Positions 46,140 to 58,569 of a stretch of DNA of 64,000 bases are shown piece after piece. The DNA is from Neofusicoccum parvum (Eukaryota > Ascomycota > Dothideomycetes > Botryosphaeriales > Botryosphaeriaceae). Each line of letters begins with the position of its first letter. Position 1 is the stretch's first letter. The translations under genes and the position numbers were made by a program. A model generated the notes under the pieces. That model was not told where the DNA came from. It searched no databases and saw only the letters and a list, made by a program, of their open reading frames with translations. The stretch covers positions 1,116,001-1,180,000 of the forward strand of contig CP087216.1 of NCBI GenBank assembly GCA_020912385.1, given 5' to 3'.

Positions 46140-47195
46140 ATGCTTTGGCCGCGCGTTGATGTTGCTGCACTTTTTGGCGCGCAAAGGTTTGAACGGGATT
46201 GGCCGCTCTCCACTCGTAGATTGGCGAACGACAAGCACGTTTTGAAGAAATCAACCCCCAACTATTTGATGAGCAAAGAACACCACGTTGTACGGACAAG
46301 AACATGACCAAAGGCATAACGTTCAGATTTTTTCTTTTCGGGGTCAAAAACTATTATTTCACGAGCGCGGGACCGGATAATCCAGATGTTTTATGGTACC
46401 TGTAGATACGGATTACTGGAAAAGCGGGCAGGGCAAAATGGGATCAAGTCTTTTTTCGGCTCTCGCGTAGCATCTGGATTTCATTGAGGAAGGGCTTCGG
46501 AACGTCTCTGTAGAAAACGGACGGAGATGGTTGGCAGTCAATATGAGCTCTTTCCTCAATTTTGCTCGTTGCATGAACAATGCTATCCGATGTGAATGCT
46601 GCTGCGAGCACCCCGAGTTACTCTTGCATGAATCCTTCGAGCCATCGTTGAGACTTCTCACGACATCGATCGTTGGTAGGTTTCATAAGACCCCAGCGTT
46701 TGTGACGTATCCTTGGCCATGCCCCTTCATAGAAGGTATACATGAATGCTCTATCAGACAGCTAGTGCGAAGAGAATATGCAATCTGAACGGGACAACTG
46801 GGTCTGACTCTGGGGAGTTGATGCAATCGTCCGGAGCTTTGGCATCAAACTACTTCATATTAGCTCTCGGCTGTGACACCATGCTCCTCATGATAGCCCT
46901 GTGCTTGCTCGATTGCACGGCCTATCACTCAGGACGGAAACAGTGCTCACTGGTCACTTCGTTGACACCCTGTTCAATGAGAAGAAGGGAAAGCGTCAAG
47001 TTTTTATTCGGTGGGCTCATGAATGTTTGAATCACCGTGCTTACCGCCGACCATAGTGCGCCATTACCGCAAAACACGAGGAGCGGCCAACTTCCTGAAC
47101 TGTTAGAATTAAGATTCAGATTCGCTCTATTCAATGGGCAAAACAGGCGGGTAGGTTTAATACTCCAAAAGAACGCAAAAAAAGATGATCAAGTA
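46140..47195. other. Intergenic region before the tRNA pair
   Basis: Methyltransferase 3' flank and upstream DNA with no supported coding frame. On the minus strand a T7 run (plus-strand aaaaaaa at about 47177-47183) follows the tRNA-Gln gene and would serve as its Pol III terminator. Confidence 0.5.
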
Positions 47196-47278
47196 GGTCG
47201 TACCCGGGATCGAACCGGGGTTGCGGGAATACTCTGGCAAATCAGAATCCCGAGTGCTAGCCACTACACTATACAACC
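47196..47278 (-). tRNA. tRNA-Gln (anticodon CTG), with intron
   Basis: Read on the minus strand: GGTTGTA pairs with TACGACC in the acceptor stem; the D arm region is AGTGTAGTGGCTAGCACT; the anticodon stem is CGGGA/TCCCG with loop TTCTGAT and anticodon CTG; the T arm is CCCGG TTCGATC CCGGG. About 12 extra bases follow position 37, the canonical tRNA intron site. CCA is not encoded. A T-run follows within 25 bases. Confidence 0.93.
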
Positions 47279-47496
47279 GGCAGGCGGTAGTAATCCTTTC
47301 TAGGACCTGGAGACGATTTCGAAAAAATGCTATTATATCACTAACAACACAAGCTTGAACGTGCATAAAACCGCCGAGATCTCGCTACAATCCCCGGCCG
47401 CCGACGGCTCGATTATCACGGCTAATCACCGGGCCGCGGCAAGCCGGAAACATGGCTACTTATGTGCCAGGGGCGGTTTTCGAGTCTTCAAAAATT
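47279..47496. other. Spacer between two divergent tRNA-Gln genes
   Basis: 218 bases with no gene. Both tRNA genes point away from it. Confidence 0.6.
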
Positions 47497-47584
47497 GGTT
47501 GTGTAGTGTAGTGGTTAGCACTCTGGATTTTGACTCTGCAATCCCCCACTTTCCAGCAACCTGGGTTCGACTCCCGGCACGACC
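47497..47584 (+). tRNA. tRNA-Gln (anticodon TTG), with intron
   Basis: GGTTGTG pairs with CACGACC; the anticodon stem CTGGA/TCCAG encloses TTTTGA with anticodon TTG; about 17 bases are inserted after position 37, ending before TTCCAG; the T arm is CTGGG TTCGACT CCCGG. CCA is not encoded. TTTT within ten bases downstream acts as Pol III terminator. Confidence 0.93.
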
Positions 47585-48359
47585 TCTCTTTTGCGTTGGC
47601 TTTCTGTTTTGCCGTATCAGGATAGCAGAGGCGCGGGTGTGGGTGTTGTTTTGCTGGTGGAGAGGCCGACGGGTGGAGTGGGACGATCATGTAAACGCGC
47701 CGGTGTAAGGGAAAAGCTTGGACGGATCATGGATGTGCAAGAGGACCTGGATGAAGCAATGCACTTGTGAGCTACTTTACTCGCCGTGGCGTTTACTCGA
47801 TGGGAGGAAACGATATCAAAGGCCATAGCACAAGGCATTCTTAATTCAGGATTTACCAGCCGTACTTTCTAGCAGCCACGTGTACGATCATCACATCCAA
47901 ATGCAATTAACAAGGACTCTGTATGCCCGAACGAGCCGTGAATTCTTTTTCTCATTTTCTCATGAGCTATCCCATGTGATCGTGTGATTCTTTGGTTCTA
48001 GCCGCAGCAACATAGCAGGTGAACCCCACAGTAAACCCCGTATGCTCCGCTGTCATCGAAAAGGGATCCTCGGAATTTCCCAGAGTACAGCCATCCAGCG
48101 AGACATGATAAGGGAAAAAGTACAAGTAAGGAACTGATGCATAATACACATACAAAGAACGCCGTCGCTACCGTAGCGTACAAGGCGTGGTATGAAAAAG
48201 CAAAGCTCATCTAATCTTCAAGTGAAATAGAGCAGGAGTGTGAGGGGGGGAACTGGTCAGCATGAGCCGGCAGGGCTCCGATGGAAATTGCCATGATTCT
48301 TCCCGCTCTCTGGACGTCCGCATCCACGCGCCCAAAGCCCCTCGTCAATTGATGTCATG
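47585..48359. other. Intergenic region
   Basis: Between tRNA-Gln and the 3' end of the deneddylase gene. Short frames such as 47967-48155 (minus) have no support. Confidence 0.45.
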
Positions 48360-49373
48360 CTAGTCGTCACCGATTCGAGGAGGACTCTTTGAGTGGTCGC
48401 TGAACGGGCTCTTGCTGCGCCTGCATAGTAACGAGGCCAACGTTAGCGCGCCAACGGATCTCTTCAACAAGACAAGACTGGATGTCACATACGATCTCCT
48501 CCTTCCCTCCTTCCTGAATCCTTCGATGATCTTGAGCATCTCCTTGCGGCCGGCGCTGGCCTCGACGTTCTTGCCAGCCATGCTCATGCTGACCTTCTCC
48601 TTGGAGTCAGCCCTGAGCAGACGGTGGAGCAGCAGGTATCGCATGAGCAAGCAGACGAAGACGCCACAGTCCATCCCATTCTCCTGCTGTGGGCAGTCAT
48701 CCATGCTGATGAAGCGCAGGCTTCGGCCTAGCAGCGTGGCCATCTTCTGTGTCACGTTACGCGCCTGCCAGTCGTTGCTCTCGGCCAGCGAGTCGTAGTG
48801 GAAGGCCACGCCGTCGACGACGCTGACGAGCAGTAGACTCCAGTGTGAGCCACCCTCGGCCAGATTGGGGTCCCGGCAGTCATTTATGGGTAGGAAAATG
48901 TGCGTGGTTCTGGAGAACTTCGGCAGCGCTTCCTTCAGCGTGAGCGGGTCAGGCGTTTGCATGAGCATGAACGACATGGACGGGCGGAGCAGGCTGATGT
49001 TGGCCTTCGGGAACTCGGAGAGATGCTCGTGCTCGAGCCACCTTTACGGAAAGAAGCAGGCGCGTGTCAGCGTCGGCGGTTCTGCAGGGCATTCAAGCAG
49101 GGGAGCGGGAGCAGTCTTTACTCTTCCCAGAATGCGATTGCCTAAATTCCTGTGTCAGCTCGGGCGTCAGCAACCAGTACGGGAGTAGCACGCACATTGT
49201 CCGTCAACCAGTCACTCTTGATGCAGTCTATATCCTCCTTTGTCACTGGTGGCTGGGTCAGCAGGGCGTGCATTGGCCCAGAGAGAGCTTCGGCGGAGAC
49301 TTTGGGACGCACAGCGGATGTCATGGTAGCTCAGGTACGCGTCGTCCGGCATAAGCTTTTTGGGAGGAAGCAT
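48360..49373 (-). CDS. NEDP1/Den1-like Ulp-type cysteine protease (deneddylase)
   Basis: Five exons (48360..48420, 48493..49041, 49122..49141, 49196..49245, 49313..49373) encode about 246 aa. The N-terminus reads MPDDAYLSYHDIRL, then TKEDIDCIKSDWLTDN joined through a 20-nt exon (AIAFWEE) to WLEHEHLSEFPKANISLL. The C48 catalytic residues are all present: His in GGSHWSLLLV, Asp in HYDSLAES, Gln in CPQQENG and Cys in MDCGVFV. HYDS and the compact length match NEDP1/SENP8 better than SUMO proteases. Such enzymes process NEDD8 and remove it from cullins and other proteins. The last intron (72 nt) is a multiple of three and open, so its retention would only insert 24 residues. Confidence 0.88.
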
Positions 49374-50441
49374 GTCAGCCAAGCGTGCACGAACAGTAAG
49401 CTGCAGACAGAGACACAGGGTGTTTCTGCAGGCGAAGCAACATAGAAGGAGACGCTGTAGGAAATCCCCATTGCGCCTTCCTAAGACGTGTTGTCTCGCT
49501 TGCTCGCAGGCCCGAGGTTGGGCCCAAGAAAAAAAGCGGGCTCTCGCAGGCTCCGCTCAGGCGTCACCGTGGCACAGGGCAGGGGAAGCTGAGGTAAGAA
49601 AAGCGGATGCAAGGTCACCTACGTTCTCGCCAAAGTGCCTGCTTACACGGCCCCCGAAAGGGTGGAAGCCCGACATGGCAGCGGGAAGCTGTAGCCGTGG
49701 TGTGCGAGGTCGTCGAAACGGCCGGAAGACTCGTAGGTGACGCGGACTGGCCAAAGCGGGCGGCTTTTCGGAAGTCGCGACGGCACCTGGGCGGTGCGAA
49801 CAGGCCCAGCGAGCTCCGGGGGTGGACGGAGAGGGCGATGGGTGCGTGGGCGCGGTTGAGGGCGCAATGGCGGTAGGTTGTAGCAGTGCTGGACGTGTGG
49901 GTGGGACGTGGAAGGCAAGGATGGGCCGTTTATGATCGGCGGCGAGGGGCAGCGGGCGGGAGGCGGAGGCCGCCTGTGCTGTCCACTGTCAATTGCACCC
50001 CACGGGCCCACGCGTGCCGATGACGTCGCCCTCAACGCTTCCGCCTCAGGGCCCGCCCCGCCCAAGCCACGCATCCGCCCTGCTGCACATCGCCCTTCAG
50101 GTCTGCTGCCTGTCGTCATGCTCCGGCCGTCTGCTGTTCGTCGCGACGTGGCATCTCCCGATCAGGAAACGCCGTCATTCTGTCAACGGGTCGGACGCCG
50201 CGCTGTTTCTCCACCGCTCCGCCGTGTTTCAACACCTGCTTCGGCCCCAAAGTTACTTCCCCGTCACAAGACGACTGCCGTTTCTGCTTGCTCCGTCACG
50301 CTGCCAGCCATGCTGACCCAGCTCAATATTACGAGACGTCAATTTTCGTTAATCTAGGTCATGCTCATTAGGATTAGAGGTCCGTCCTGCGCCCGAGGTA
50401 GCCACCCTTGTTCCCATCTGTCCAGCCTGATCCTACTTCAA
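49374..50441. other. Intergenic region between deneddylase and debranching enzyme
   Basis: Promoter of the deneddylase on its left and 3' flank of the debranching-enzyme gene on its right. Overlapping open frames on both strands (for example 49643-50119 minus) show no family resemblance. Confidence 0.45.
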
Positions 50442-53400
50442 CTACTTCGACTTCGCAAATTCCTCTCCATACTCCTTTGCATCCTGATACAAGTCAATCA
50501 AGCAGCTTGCAGACCACGACTGGGTGGGCGACTGTGATTTTGTTAGCAATTGATCCAATCGTCTGGCAATGGGTGAGGTTGCATACCGAATCTCCACAGA
50601 AGGATCCGTCCTTGTTCGTCAACTCAGTCAGTCCAGCCCAAGGCGTCTCCTTGATGGCGTCCATGCATCCGCGCAGGCGGCGCGTGATCTGCTGGAACGT
50701 CTCAACCCGCTCCTCGGGCGTCTTGCGCCGAAGCAAGTCGAACTTCAAGAATGCACGGAGGAAGAAGCCCGTCGGCCAGAGCCACTCGGGCCCCTGGTGG
50801 TAGTTGCGGCCCTTCGCCGTGTGGAAGTCCGTCGAGTCCTCGCTGTTGATGTAGTTGGGCCGGTAGTTGAGATCCGACGGATCCAGAGTCGCCATGCCAG
50901 TAGGCCCACGGAGAGCCGTGTCTGCCACGTGCAGCGCGTACAGCGCCTTGTCTGCTTCGAACAAGTCCGGTGCCACCGTCATGGCAATCGTGAAGTTCGG
51001 TCGAAGCTGGTAGTCTTCGTACTCCTTGCCTGACTTGTAGAGGTCCTTGTAAATGCCGCGACGGTTGACGATGCTGGAGTTAACGTCGTAGTCCTTGTCT
51101 TGAGCGGGCTCCCGGGGAACGTAATAGGCCCACTCAAAGTGGTCCTTAATCTTGGCAGCCCAGTCGGCAAAGCTGAGGTGCTGACCGCCTTCGATATCCA
51201 CGCCGTCGTACTTATACTTGCCATCCTTGTGAAGGCCGCTGACCCATTTGAGAGTGCTGTACAACAAGCCAGTAATCTCGATAGCTGCTCCATCGCGAGG
51301 AGTACCAGGAACACCTTTGTTGCCGGCCTTTTCACTCTCGCCCATCTTGTCCATCCAGGTGCCGCAGTTAAACTGGTTACCGCCGAAAATGATACCAGTT
51401 TTCCAGTCCGGGTGGATGTCGATTTGGAAACCTTCCGGCTTCATTTGCATGTCAAGATCCGGACCTGCGTTGTACTCACGGAAAGACATTCCCGACGCGT
51501 GCCTTTGCAAGCACTCCTGGATGATATCCTCAATTGAGCTTGACTGAGAGTAGGCTTTGGGATCATCATGGGGGAACCACGTGTCGTCATAGGGAAGGAA
51601 TCTTCGCTTGACACTCTCTTGAAGGATACTGACACCATCGGGAACAATCTTTGTGTAGTCCTGGATGTTCTGCAAGTAGAACCACACCGAGTCGCGCGAG
51701 TTGTAGCGAGGGAGTTTTCCACTGCTGAGCAAGTTGGGGATCATGCCATGCTTGACCACACTTCCAAAGGCAATGATGTGCTCCCTGGCGTCATCATAGC
51801 GTCCGGTACCAAGGTACAAGCCTCGAAGAGAGATGAAGATATCTCTGCCCCAGCACCTGGCCCAATCCGAGGCGAAGTGCGGCAGGCCAGCAGCCATACT
51901 GGGCACACTCTTCGTCGGCCACAATGAGGCGTTGTTCATATGTCCAGTGACCTGAATGCTGACAAGTGACAATTCTTGCAGGAACTTCTGGCCGTTGCGG
52001 ACGTTGTCGCTCAGAAGCTCGATGGAACGGTCGACAGCCGCGTTGTACGCGGTCTGGATAGTCAAAGCAAAGTAACGTGGAAGCATGAAGCTGGGGATCT
52101 TGCGAATGGCATCGAAACGCTCTTGTAACCAGGTAACGGGCCCTTGAAGCTTTTCGTAGCCAGGTAGCTTCGACAAGCGCTCGAGCCGTCCGACACAGTA
52201 ATCCAGAGCCCACTGGCCTTGTCTCAGGTGGTCGCAGATAGGGTGTCCCAGCTTGTTGTGGCGAACAACATCGCGGAGGACACTCCACCAGCCCTGCAAA
52301 CCAGCATAGACAAGCGTGCCGTGGCCAGGAATTGTGTAGGTACCGTCGTTGCCGCCGCTGTAGTCTCGCTCTTCGGGGTCACAGCGGTAAAGTACATGGT
52401 TGAGGTCGATGAGGCTACACTCCTTGAAAGCATCTTTGGCACCGCTGGTGACATACACATCAAGACCATCAGAATGCTCGCAGCTTGGGACGGAAGTCTC
52501 AAACAAGGCGATGCTTCCAGGAGGGAAGAAGTCAGGAATGGTAATTTTGGTTTCAGCGTCCGACGACTCAATCTTGACTCCCTGGAGATCCTTGGTGCGG
52601 CTGGGCAATCCACGGAGTGCCTTCTTGTCACCAGTGGTTCGGGCCTTGACTTCTTGCGAATCCTCAACCTCGAGGAACCAACTTCCAATTAGTTTGGCTT
52701 GCGTTCCAGGAAGTTGGACAGGAGGGAAACCGCCATTGCCATCTCCATAGCCTGGGAAAGCCGTGTGTGCGATTAGGAAGTATCCTTTCCGGGTCTTCGG
52801 GTGCACACGGTGAACGGTGATGAACTCTCGGTCGTGATGGATAAACGTCTCATCATAGCCTTCCTGGCCCATGAGTGTATGGATCTGATTGAGGAGCTTC
52901 TTGATGTTGCCAATGCCACCCTCGGCAGCCTGGACCTTCAGCTCGCCCGACGTCGAGTAAGGCGACGAATACAGCCTGGTCTCGTGCACAAGCTCAATGA
53001 GTTGGGGATAGATTTCGTCGTAACCCATAACACTGCCGGTCGCACACGCGCACATGGCCACAAGCGCAGCATTGGGGAGCGTGTCACGAGCATCGCGCTT
53101 CTGGGCCGGGACCTCGTTGTCATGTGTGCAGTCCATGAAGAGAGCATGGACAGGGCTCTGTCTGATTTTCCGGACAATCTCCTTCTTGGTAGCACTATTT
53201 GTCTGGGCCGATGGGTCTGCATTGCTGACTTCGTCGAGTTCGAAGCTACCAATAGGAATTCCAGCGTGACGGTGGACAAGACGACTAAGCTCTTGAGTGC
53301 TCCAGGCTTGCATCGCCTCGCGGATGAGGAAACTGATGCCCAAGCGCTTGCAAAAGACAAAGTCCATGTCCTCGGAACCAGTAAACAATTCAGCCCCGAC

Positions 53401-55190
53401 GACGAGATCCGGGCGCACCTTTCGCGCCTCGTCTAGCATGTGCTCGGCAACATGGATGGGGGTCGAATGGCAGTTGTCGATCCTGAAGCCTACGAAATAC
53501 TTCGCCATCAAGCGTGTATACTTGGCAATAAAATCCCAGAGGAAGGGGTTGTCCTGAGGCCCGCTGCCATACCGGAGCTTGACACAGTCACCCCAGACAA
53601 TAACCTCTCTGCGGAGATAGGCGCGTGACTGCGGTCCGGCGTTGTCCTTCATGGCATCGGCTGCCCAAATCCAGCCGTTGTTGACGAGTGCGAGAGCACG
53701 TGGGCTGTGCTTCTTCGTAGTCTCGTTCTTGGGCAGTCTCGTGAAGTAGGTCTCAATCAAAGGACTTCTGTTTGTGATGGGACCCAGCTTGGGACCGTGG
53801 TCGTCGAGACGGACGTACTTGATACGGTTCGACAGTTGATCCACAATGGTCGCAACGTCAGCGTCGTACTCCTTGTAGAACTCAAGGTTGACTTCATCCA
53901 AGAACTTGTGAATGGTCCCTTGTGCGGCCCGTTCGTCCGGAGTGCTGTGGTTCCGGCTATCGTGACGGCCGAAGAGAGCTGCCAGAAGCGCAGCGCCCGT
54001 CCTCGCGTCAATCTTTCGTTGAAATCTGCCTCCTAATGTGTCGCGGCTCGAAAGTGCATGGTTAATGAGCCAGTCGGCCTTCTGCTTCAATGACCAGTCC
54101 TTGATTTCCTGGAGACCTCCAACGCCAAGATTGCCGAATCCACCGTCAGGGAATGTGATCTCGCCCTCTGTCCAAGCCTTGACGATCTCCTTAGTGTCCC
54201 TCTCAACGTCCACAACGTAGAACTCCCAGAGCTTTATGCCAGCGATGACTTGTGACTTCACAGCTTCCATGATCTTGTTGAGATCGTCCATGCTCTTGAT
54301 GGTTGTGGGAAGGCCAAGCGAGTGAAGATCGCGACCCAGCTTGAGCAGGGCGTCATCCAACTCGAGAGCGGACTGCAGATGAGGAGCGGTCTCGCAGTTG
54401 TAGCCGGCCTCGGGATGCTCCTCAAGCCACTTGCTGTTGTTGGCCGTGTGGTTCCAAACGACATCCGTCAACCCAAACAGGTTGAACTCCTTCTCCATCT
54501 TACCAATCAGCTCGGCAATGTCTTTCTCCCCATTCGGGAAGAAGTTCTTGTCAAATTGATGCTGATCGTAGATGCTGTACGGGGAATTGGAGCTGCCCCG
54601 CATCATCAACGGCGTGAAGTGGATCATGTTGTAGCCCCTCTGGCTGATACCACGAAGGTGCTTGTCCCAATCATCCGGATATTTGCCCATGAACTTGGAT
54701 ATAACCGAAAAGATCGATAGAGAGTCCAGCTGGATTAGCCGGTCGTTCATCATGAGCCTCGGGCAGATGTCAATGTAGTAGGTGGGCGTCTTCGTCGGCT
54801 TCGGGGCGGTGACGGCATGAGGCGCGAAGTCGGGCAACGGGGTGTAGGTGGAGTAGAACGCGAAGGCGCCGGCAACGTGGACGGGACAGTCGATCTCGAT
54901 TGTGCCATTGAAGTCGGGGCGGAGCCTGTGGTAGCACGTCAGATCCCTGCAGGCAAGCGATTACGATACAAGCCTTACTTGAACTCGCGGAAGCGATCAC
55001 GCTGGAACTGCTCGCCTTCGGCCGGGATGTTCACCCAGAGGCTGCCCTCGCGGCATATCGAGCTCGTGCCCTCAATGGCAAAGCGGATCGTGTAGGCCGG
55101 GGAGGTGGGAGGTGGGAGGTAAATGTAGGTGCCGGGCACATCAGGGGCACCGCCGTCGGTGAGGGGAAGTAGGTAGACAGTGTTGGACAT
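50442..55190 (-). CDS. gdb1: Glycogen debranching enzyme (4-alpha-glucanotransferase / amylo-1,6-glucosidase)
   Basis: Exons 50442..50531, 50587..54925 and 54979..55190 encode about 1546 aa, close to the usual fungal length. The N-terminal GH13-type transferase has DVVWNH (about 225), GFRIDNCHST with the nucleophile Asp (about 550), VGAELFTG with the acid Glu (about 582) and DCTHDNE (about 672). The C-terminal GH133 glucosidase shows WARCWGRDIFISLRGL and GTWMDKMGES. The enzyme moves maltosyl or maltotriosyl units and then cleaves the remaining 1,6-linked glucose, so phosphorylase can finish glycogen. The first intron is 53 nt (GTAAGG to CCACAG, branch CTGAC), passing over an earlier CAG. The last 55-nt intron is needed to reach SPTQSWSASCLIDLYQDA. 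Confidence 0.95.
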
Positions 55191-58100
55191 GGTTGCAGGT
55201 GACAATTGATCGATAAGAGTGCTTTTGTAGGCGATAGTATGTGCGGCTGGTTCAAAATAAGACACACCGAAGATGCGTGCGAGGCCGATGCTGCGGAGCG
55301 GAGAAGCAGAGGTGGGAGGGGGGAGGGGCTTTATCAATAAGCTCGCCCAATTGGAAGCTGCCCTGCAGGCTGCAGGAGGCCTTCCGTTCACGAGGGCCCA
55401 GAAGGGGTTTTGGGAAGGGACAGTCTCCCTCGCGGCGTGTTGTTTTTGAAGAGGAAAGCAAGAGGTGGAGGATCGGCAGGCACGTCCGTCGCGGGCGCGG
55501 GAAGCTTGACGCAGGACTTGGAGAAGCTGCGCACAGGCCGCGGGCGTCTACGTCACTGGCGGCCGACGAGCCTCATCCAGCTTGGAGCCTCAGCAAAGAG
55601 CGAAAGAACGATAAGATGGGCTCGCACGCAGGCTCCGCTGAGTGGGTCGCGCGTTTTGGGGCGGAGAGGATTCAAGGAACTGCACACGCCGCAGAGCAAT
55701 TGGCTTCCCCAGGTCTTAAGAGCTGCCCAGCTCCGCGCGCATTGTTGGGGATGTGTGCTGTTCTTTGGCGGGGCACGCAGCTGGGCCTTCTCACCGCTTT
55801 GACTCGAGCTGCTCTCCCGCCGCTGCCGCTTTCATCGATATCGACACCTTGCTACTCCGCACCCCAACACTATCAACCCTGTCTATCTCCGTCCACTGCA
55901 GACGACGGTGCGGAGAAAGCGCACCGCAGCCCGGCTGGCGCAGGCAAGGGCGCTCCCTCAGGAGAAGCAGCGTCGCGCGGCGCGTGCCGTCACCGTAGCA
56001 GCAAGCTTTCGCGCGCCCACACCCTTGCCCGCGCTATCCATGGGTCGGCGCCGCTGGCGCCAATGTCGTCCCATTGTTGTTGTCGATGGCCGATTCGCGA
56101 GCACTGCAACACAAGTCGGGGAATTGGAGGGAATTGGGGGGAATTACTGGCCAGAGTGCGAGTGTGCAGCCAGCAAGCAAGCCCGCAATCACTTCAATTT
56201 CCCGTCTGATTGCCCTCTCAGCTGCAATTGCACCTGTACCTGCACCGGCACCTGCACCTGCACCGGGCCACGTCCACGGTGGACTGGTGGAGTCTGACAG
56301 GGTGGCATCCATCTGGCAGCTGGCATGGCGGGCTGCAGAAGCGAGCCAGCCTCCCAGGCGCCAGACAAATAATGCACGCGCCGCGCCAACGCACCTCCAG
56401 CGTCTCGACTTCTTCCACCGGGCACCACCAACTCCAGCGCTGTCGCATCATGGAGATGCGCGAGCACCCTGGAATTTGTGAAGAACGCATGCTGTCTCGA
56501 CAGCCGTCGCCCTGCGGAAATGCGTTGCTTCAATCGTTTCACCCGCCGGTCCCCCGAAGATTCCGTCCCTCGGCCTTCGAGAAGGCGGCTCGAAATTTGC
56601 TCGTCCATGGAAGCTGCGCAGTCGCAACGCAGTCGCAGGCCAGCCACCGCGAACCCCTGAGTGCGAGGAGTGGAGCTAGCCGGGCTGCACACGACGCTGC
56701 GTCGGGTTGCAAGCGACACGCGTGCTCGCAACGAACGTCGTTCCCGGCGGGCTCCTCGCGGCGGCGCCGGGCGCTGGGGCGCGCCGCTGTCAAACTGCTG
56801 GATTCCATGGGTCAGCCTGGCTGGGCGAGGGCTGTAACGGCGGTCCGCGTGCGTCCCAGAGACTAGAGCTTGCTCCCGCGTGCGCAGCGGTGCCGGCCAG
56901 GAACAAACGGAAGCTCGTGTGATCGAGACATGCGCCGCCATGATATAGCAGCCTGTGCGATGGCGTGAGCGGGTGTTTGATCGTCCGGAGTGAAGATTGC
57001 TGCGTGCCTGTGCGAAATTCACAGCGGGCGGCAGGCGCAGCGGTGCGGCCGCAGCTCCATCTGTGCTGCCGGAGGCATCCGCTGCGTCAACGCTCTCTCC
57101 TATCACGCAGGAGACGCGCGCTGCGGAGAGGCAGAGATGCGCGTAGAAGGCCGCACTCCACGTAATCGGCACGCAGCAATCGGTGGAGCTCGCGGTGCGG
57201 CGTGCGGGCGGGCAGCGCAGGCCGCGCAGATTGCTGTGGACCAGGGGGAGGCTCAGACCTCACCGCATGTCGGGCAGCGCGCAGCGCTATCTATATTTAC
57301 CGTGGAGCAAATATCGCGCGTTCGTGTAGTTCTTCATCAGAGACCCGCCGGCCGCGAAGGCGTCAGATCTGTCAGTGCCAAGTCGTTTCGTGCGCCGCTG
57401 GGCTGCTCCCGAGTTCGCGACAGGGCCGTACCCTGCCTGCTCGAATCCACTCTCCCCCGTTGAACGCTTCCCGTGCAGCCCTCTCCACCACCACCACTCC
57501 CACAACACCACGCTCGCACCCCCGGGATTGCTGCGCGCCCTCCCTCTCCGCAGCAGCTCCTCGCACGCTCTCTTCGCCGCGCCAACGCCGCCCCAGGACC
57601 CCCGCCCCACGCCCGGCGGCTCCGACTCCTATCCCTCTTTGCCGCCAGCCACTGCAGCTCCACACGCCCTGCCGGGGGTGCATGCGTCTTCGTTGATCCA
57701 CCGCCGCGCCGCGTCCCTTTGGCTCCCGCTTGCCGCCGTCTGCATTGGCTCGACTCCTGCGTCCGCGCTCGCTTTGCAGAACACCGCACCCCCGACTCCT
57801 GCCGCCCCGAACGTGCCGGCTCCCACGGACAACTGGACACGCCGCCCTCCTGCGAGCTGCAGCACTGCGACGACACCGTGCCACCCTGCAGACGGCAGTC
57901 CGAGACAGGCCGTGGTTGCTGAGGGCTGTAAGTTTCTTTGTTCCTGTCCGCCTGAAACCAGACGTGGTCTCTGGCCCACGCCCGATCGCGCCCTGCCCTT
58001 GTGTGAATGATCTTGTCCCGGCCTCTTGTTCTCCATTCGCGGCCGCATGGTGGCACCGCTCTTACATCTGCACCAAGCCTGAGATGGTGTAACGCGCCCA

Positions 58101-58569
58101 GCTGATTGAGGCCGTCCAGCGCACGCATAAGCTTCCACCCACGCCGGCCTGTCTTTGTCGAGTCGCCGCAACCAACGAACCCACAGGCACGCCACCAAAT
58201 CAACACGCCTGAGGGCGCACGTCGTACAGCCCACAGTCGGGAGGCCTGGCCTCAGGTTCTTGCCTAGCTCAGGGCCGCGTTCATTTCTGGGCGATCCGGG
58301 CCCATCAGGTGTGTATAGCGGATTCCCACCTCTTCCCTGTGTTCCCGTACCGGACTGAAGCTGATCGTAATGTCGACTTGCAGAATCGAGGTAAAGTCGT
58401 GCCTGCTTCCCTGGATTGAGCTCGGCTGCGCCAGCGGCCGCAGCAACGTCTTGCCGCCGTACCGTGCACGAAACGTCGCGTTGCGCACACTACCGAAAGA
58501 CGGTGTATGGCTAACATGGTGTGACAGCCGTTGGGTTGGGCCCAACCACGACGAAGGCCGTTGCGAAAG
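55191..58569. other. 3.4-kb GC-rich interval between divergent genes
   Basis: Separates the debranching enzyme (minus) from the RhoGAP gene (plus). Several long frames (55241-56209 plus, 56189-57172 and 57337-58206 minus) overlap each other and have Arg/Ala/Ser/Cys-rich translations typical of chance frames in GC-rich DNA. A short imperfect cctgcacc repeat lies at about 56230-56264. CT-rich DNA near 57470-57600 and possible UTR splice signals (gtaagt at 57929, cttgcag near 58377) fit a long, spliced 5' leader for the RhoGAP gene. Confidence 0.45.

Noticed and set aside
47967..48155. 62-codon minus-strand ORF between tRNA-Gln and the deneddylase gene
   Set aside because: No family resemblance and no splice-linked neighbour; overlaps another frame on the same strand.
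54947..54978. 32-nt intron in the debranching-enzyme gene
   Set aside because: Too short for normal splicing and the branch site lies downstream of its acceptor; the 53-nt version is preferred.
55241..58206. Several long ORFs (up to 322 codons) on both strands
   Set aside because: They overlap mutually in GC-rich DNA with few stops, show Arg/Ala/Ser/Cys-rich chance composition and no domain.
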